Shown piece after piece: positions 60,913-64,000 of a stretch of 64,000 nt of DNA. The stretch comes from JAEUNX01 sp034004685 (GTDB lineage Bacteria; Pseudomonadota; Gammaproteobacteria; Burkholderiales; Rhodocyclaceae). The position numbers and the translations under genes were made by a program. Under the pieces are notes generated by a model. That model was not told where the DNA came from and searched no databases. It saw nothing but the letters and a program-made list of their open reading frames with translations. Location: assembly GCA_034004685.1 (NCBI GenBank), contig JAVEWG010000005.1, forward strand, positions 60,876-124,875, written 5' to 3'. The stretch's first letter is position 1; each line of letters starts with the position of its first letter.

Positions 60913-62252
60913 ATTACCAACCCTATCCGGCATACGGCTCTTCGGTTGCTGCAACTGGAATTGCCTTTCCGGGCGGATGGCCCGTTGAGCGTTTGCGTTT
61001 CTCGATCCTTTCTAATCCGGTACGTTCCGAAGTTGCGCATTGGGATGACGAAACCGCTGTTTCCTTTGTACCGATGGATGCGGTTGGCGAGCAGGGTGAA
61101 ATTGATCCGTCACAGGAAAAGCCACTGGCCGACGTTTACAACGGATACACCTACTTCCTGGAAAATGACATTCTCATCGCAAAGATCACGCCCTGTTTCG
61201 AGAATGGCAAAGGTGCCATTGCCAGAGGTTTGAAAAACGGCGTTGGTTTCGGCACGACGGAATTTCATGTGCTGCGTCCACTTCAGGGGATGTCCGAGCG
61301 GTGGCTGTATTACCTCACCAAATGTGATTTCTTCCGGAAGATCGGTGGATCGGAGATGCTTGGGGCCGGAGGCCAGAAGCGATTGCCGGAAGAATTCATT
61401 CGGAACTTGCGGGTTGGCATACCTTCTTTTTCCGAGCAGGAAAGGATTGCCGCCTTCCTCGACTGGAAAACCGGCCAGGTCGACGCGCTGATAGCGAAGA
61501 AACAGGCGTTGATCGAGAAACTGAAGGAAAAGCGGCTGGCTGTGATTACCCAAGCCGTGACCAAGGGGCTTGATCCCTCTGCACCGCTTAAAGATACCCA
61601 TATTCCTTGGCTGGGTGAGGTGCCGAAGCATTGGGATATCCCTTCGCTGAAAATGCGCTACACCGTCGAGCTTGGGAAAATGCTGGATGAAAAGAAGATC
61701 GTTGGTGATCAACTTATTCCCTATCTCAGGAATACGGATGTTCAATGGGATCGCATCAATTTTGACGAATTGCCCGAAATGGATATTTCTGAAGAGGAAT
61801 ATCAGCGTTATACGATCCGTGAAGACGACGTTCTTGTTTGCGAGGGTGGAGAAGTCGGTAGAGCTGCTATTGTCGGTAAGTGTGATGAAGTGTTTGGCTA
61901 TCAGAAGGCGTTGCACCGTCTCCGCGCAGTGAAGCGCAATGAAAGCCCTCGATTTATCTATTACACCTTGCTATGGGCAGTTGGCACAGGCGTGTTTTCG
62001 GTAGAAGGTGCGTCAACGATCGCTCATTTAACCGCCGATCAACTACGTCGCTATCGTTTCCCTCAACCACCTGAGGACGAACAGTTGGATATTGTTGATT
62101 TTCTCGATCAAGTGCTTGGTCGACTCGACAAAATGCATGAAAAGATAAATAACGCAATCGCCCGCCTCACCGAATACCGCACCGCCCTGATCACCGCTGC
62201 CACCACCGGCCAGATCGACGTCCGCAACGTCGCCATCCCCGCCCATTCCTGA
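60909..62252 (+). CDS. hsdS: Type I restriction-modification specificity subunit HsdS
   Basis: A 447-residue specificity subunit with two target-recognition domains (about 20-175 and 235-400), each followed by a conserved coiled-coil spacer: SEQERIAAFLDWKTGQVDAL then IAKKQALIEKLKEKRLAVI, and DEQLDIVDFLDQVLGRLDKM. Each TRD recognises half of a split DNA site, which cannot be read from the sequence. The start is a GTG at 60909 overlapping the RhuM stop. The second TRD (about 61600-62100) is visibly AT-richer than its surroundings, a usual sign of TRD exchange between strains. Confidence 0.93.
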   Translation: MNYQPYPAYGSSVAATGIAFPGGWPVERLRFSILSNPVRSEVAHWDDETAVSFVPMDAVGEQGEIDPSQEKPLADVYNGYTYFLENDILIAKITPCFENGKGAIARGLKNGVGFGTTEFHVLRPLQGMSERWLYYLTKCDFFRKIGGSEMLGAGGQKRLPEEFIRNLRVGIPSFSEQERIAAFLDWKTGQVDALIAKKQALIEKLKEKRLAVITQAVTKGLDPSAPLKDTHIPWLGEVPKHWDIPSLKMRYTVELGKMLDEKKIVGDQLIPYLRNTDVQWDRINFDELPEMDISEEEYQRYTIREDDVLVCEGGEVGRAAIVGKCDEVFGYQKALHRLRAVKRNESPRFIYYTLLWAVGTGVFSVEGASTIAHLTADQLRRYRFPQPPEDEQLDIVDFLDQVLGRLDKMHEKINNAIARLTEYRTALITAATTGQIDVRNVAIPAHS

Positions 62253-62259
62253 GCCAGTC

Positions 62260-64000
62260 ATGAAAAAGCACACTGAAGCCCGCCTGGAAGATGCCATCGT
62301 CGATCAGTTGTGTTCGGTGGGCGGCTATACCTTCGTCGATTACCGCGAAGGCCCGGCCAGGGATCGTTACGACCGGTTGCGGGCGCTGGACCCGGTGCTG
62401 GTACTGGACTTCATCGCCGCGACGCAGCCCAAGCCGTGGCAGAGCCTGAACGCGATTCATGGCGCGGAGACGGGCAAGGTGGTGCTCGATCATCTGGTCA
62501 AGGAGCTGGACACCAAGGGCATGCTCAAGGTCTTGCGCCAGGGCTTCAAGTGTTACGGCAAGAAGCTGCGCGTGGCGGTGTTTGCGCCGAGCAACCGGAT
62601 GAATCCGGAGACCTTGGATTTGGTCGAAAAAAACCGGTTGACCGTAACAAGACAGCTTTTTTATGGCGAATCGCACGCCAAGAGCCTCGATCTGGTTTTG
62701 TTTCTGAACGGTTTGCCGCTGGTGACGGCGGAGTTGAAGAACCCGCTCTCCGGCCAGACGGTGGAGGATGCCAAGAAGCAGTACAAGAAGGATCGCGATG
62801 CGCGCGAGCTGATCTTTGAATTCAAGAAGCGGGCGCTGGTGCATTTTGCCGTGGATCAGGACCAGGTCTTCATGGCGACGCGGCTTTCCGGCGACAAGAC
62901 GTATTTTCTGCCCTTCAACCTGGGCAACTGCGGCCATGCCGGCAACCCGCCGGCGGCCGATGGCGGTTACCGCACGGCTTATCTATGGCGCGAGGTGTGG
63001 CAGCGTGACAGCCTGCTCGACATCTTTGGCCGCTTCATGCATTTGCAGGTGGAGGAAAAACGCATCCTCAGCGACGAGGGGATCAAGAAGATCAGCAAGG
63101 AAACGATGATCTTCCCGCGTTATCACCAGCTGGATGCGGTGCGGCGGCTGGTGGCGCATGCGCAAAGCCACGGGCCGGGGCGCAATTATCTGGTGCAGCA
63201 CTCGGCGGGATCGGGCAAGTCGAACTCGATTGCCTGGCTGGCGCATCGCTTGTCCAGCCTGCATGACGCCGAGGATCGCAAGGTTTTCGATTCGGTGATC
63301 GTGGTGACGGATCGCCGCATACTCGACCAGCAGTTGCAGAACACGATTTACCAGTTCGAGCACAAACAGGGCGTGGTGCAGAAGATCGACGAAGACACGC
63401 GGCAGCTGGTGCAGGCGCTGGCGTCGGGGACACCGATTGTGATCACCACCTTGCAGAAATTCCCCTTCATTGCCGAAACGCTGGACAAGCTGCGCGAGGA
63501 ATTGCCGCCCGAGTTGCAGGACGGGCTGTCGATTTCGACCCAGGGCAAGCGCTTTGCGGTGATTGTCGATGAGGCGCACAGCTCGCAGTCGGGCGAAAGC
63601 GCGATGGAGTTGAAAGGCGTGCTGAACGCGCATGGCGTGCAGGAAGAAGCGGCCCGCTACGTCCTTGAGCAAGGCGTGGACGAGGACGACGAAGCGGACC
63701 AGATGGCCGACGTGGTGCGCGAGATGATGAAGCGCGGCAAGCAGCCCAACCTGAGTTTCTTCGCCTTTACGGCAACCCCGAAATACAAGACGAAGAAAAT
63801 TTTCGACGAACCGGGGCCGAGCGGCGAGGCACCGTTTCATCTGTACATGATGCGGCAGGCCATCGAGGAACGTTTCATTCTCGATGTGCTGAAGCACTAC
63901 GTGACCTACGAAGCTTATTTCCGGCTGGTACAGGTGGGCGATGATGATCCGCACGTCGAGCGCAAGAAGGCGGCGCGGGCGCTGGCGCGGACGCTGGCTT
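62260..64000 (+). CDS. hsdR: Type I restriction enzyme subunit HsdR (3' end beyond window)
   Basis: The first 580 codons of the motor/nuclease subunit, open to the window edge. The N-terminal PD-(D/E)xK nuclease is intact: Asp144 in KSLDLVLFLNG, and Glu158-x-Lys160 in VTAELKNPLSGQT. The superfamily 2 translocase follows, with Walker A HSAGSGKSNS (Lys320), the DEAH box VDEAHSSQSG (437-440) and motif III AFTATP (502-507). It cuts unmodified DNA after ATP-driven translocation. The ATG at 62260 is 7 bases after hsdS, same operon. No frameshift is seen in the visible part, so the system looks intact. Confidence 0.93.
   Translation, partial: MKKHTEARLEDAIVDQLCSVGGYTFVDYREGPARDRYDRLRALDPVLVLDFIAATQPKPWQSLNAIHGAETGKVVLDHLVKELDTKGMLKVLRQGFKCYGKKLRVAVFAPSNRMNPETLDLVEKNRLTVTRQLFYGESHAKSLDLVLFLNGLPLVTAELKNPLSGQTVEDAKKQYKKDRDARELIFEFKKRALVHFAVDQDQVFMATRLSGDKTYFLPFNLGNCGHAGNPPAADGGYRTAYLWREVWQRDSLLDIFGRFMHLQVEEKRILSDEGIKKISKETMIFPRYHQLDAVRRLVAHAQSHGPGRNYLVQHSAGSGKSNSIAWLAHRLSSLHDAEDRKVFDSVIVVTDRRILDQQLQNTIYQFEHKQGVVQKIDEDTRQLVQALASGTPIVITTLQKFPFIAETLDKLREELPPELQDGLSISTQGKRFAVIVDEAHSSQSGESAMELKGVLNAHGVQEEAARYVLEQGVDEDDEADQMADVVREMMKRGKQPNLSFFAFTATPKYKTKKIFDEPGPSGEAPFHLYMMRQAIEERFILDVLKHYVTYEAYFRLVQVGDDDPHVERKKAARALARTLA

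Overview
The window is about 64 kb of a GC-rich bacterial chromosome, near the replication origin. Gene content and order point to a betaproteobacterium, most likely Rhodocyclales-like (inferred from gene families and order, not from a search). Signs of this are dnaA-dnaN-gyrB without recF, an rsmB-DUF4390-ntrY-ntrX operon beside hemE/priA, the htpX-fmt-def/LysM-dprA-smg-topB cluster, a regulatory PTS without permease, and several periplasmic c-type cytochromes.

Layout. 0-1.4 kb: start of an unidentified leftward gene, a fused ArsR-MarR regulator and tRNA-Arg(CCG). 1.4-12.6 kb: housekeeping and envelope genes (cytochrome c5-like lipoprotein, rep, DUF4197, DinB-like, Old Yellow Enzyme, recG, ridA, TPR protein, fliW, SPOR protein, DUF2802, YdcF-like). 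12.6-15.3 kb: a broken response regulator, a four-heme NapC/NirT cytochrome without a normal stop, a GNAT acetyltransferase, a cold-shock protein and a class I cytochrome c. 15.4-20.5 kb: fatty-acid uptake and beta-oxidation (fadL, thioesterase, fadJ-like, thiolase). 20.6-24.4 kb: a solitary adenine DNA methyltransferase and the EIIA-Man/HPr/EI phosphorelay. 24.4-30.7 kb: a TlpA-like thioredoxin with a Tat-exported transglutaminase, an uncharacterised AAA ATPase, htpX, fmt and def. 30.8-38.3 kb: LysM protein, dprA, smg, topB and priA.

38.3-38.7 kb is an AT-rich gap with a cluster of DnaA-box matches, a candidate oriC 13 kb from dnaA. 38.7-51.9 kb holds twelve genes, all leftward: hemE, ntrX, ntrY, DUF4390, rsmB, a TauE/SafE permease, an OafA-type acyltransferase, mnmE, yidC, yidD, rnpA and rpmH. 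A perfect 14-base parS core lies at 46.03 kb, and degenerate copies lie at 45.15 and 22.36 kb. 52.1-57.4 kb carries dnaA, dnaN and gyrB, rightward.

From 57.45 kb to the end is a horizontally acquired type I restriction-modification operon: hsdM, a RhuM-family gene, hsdS and hsdR, with hsdR cut by the window edge. The first three genes are joined by 4-bp overlaps. A short array of about 21-bp-spaced repeats lies between gyrB and hsdM and may be the end of a lost insertion sequence. The most unusual items are the candidate oriC/parS layout, the RhuM gene embedded in the restriction operon, the two-HTH regulator, and the response-regulator remnant fused by deletion to the NapC gene.
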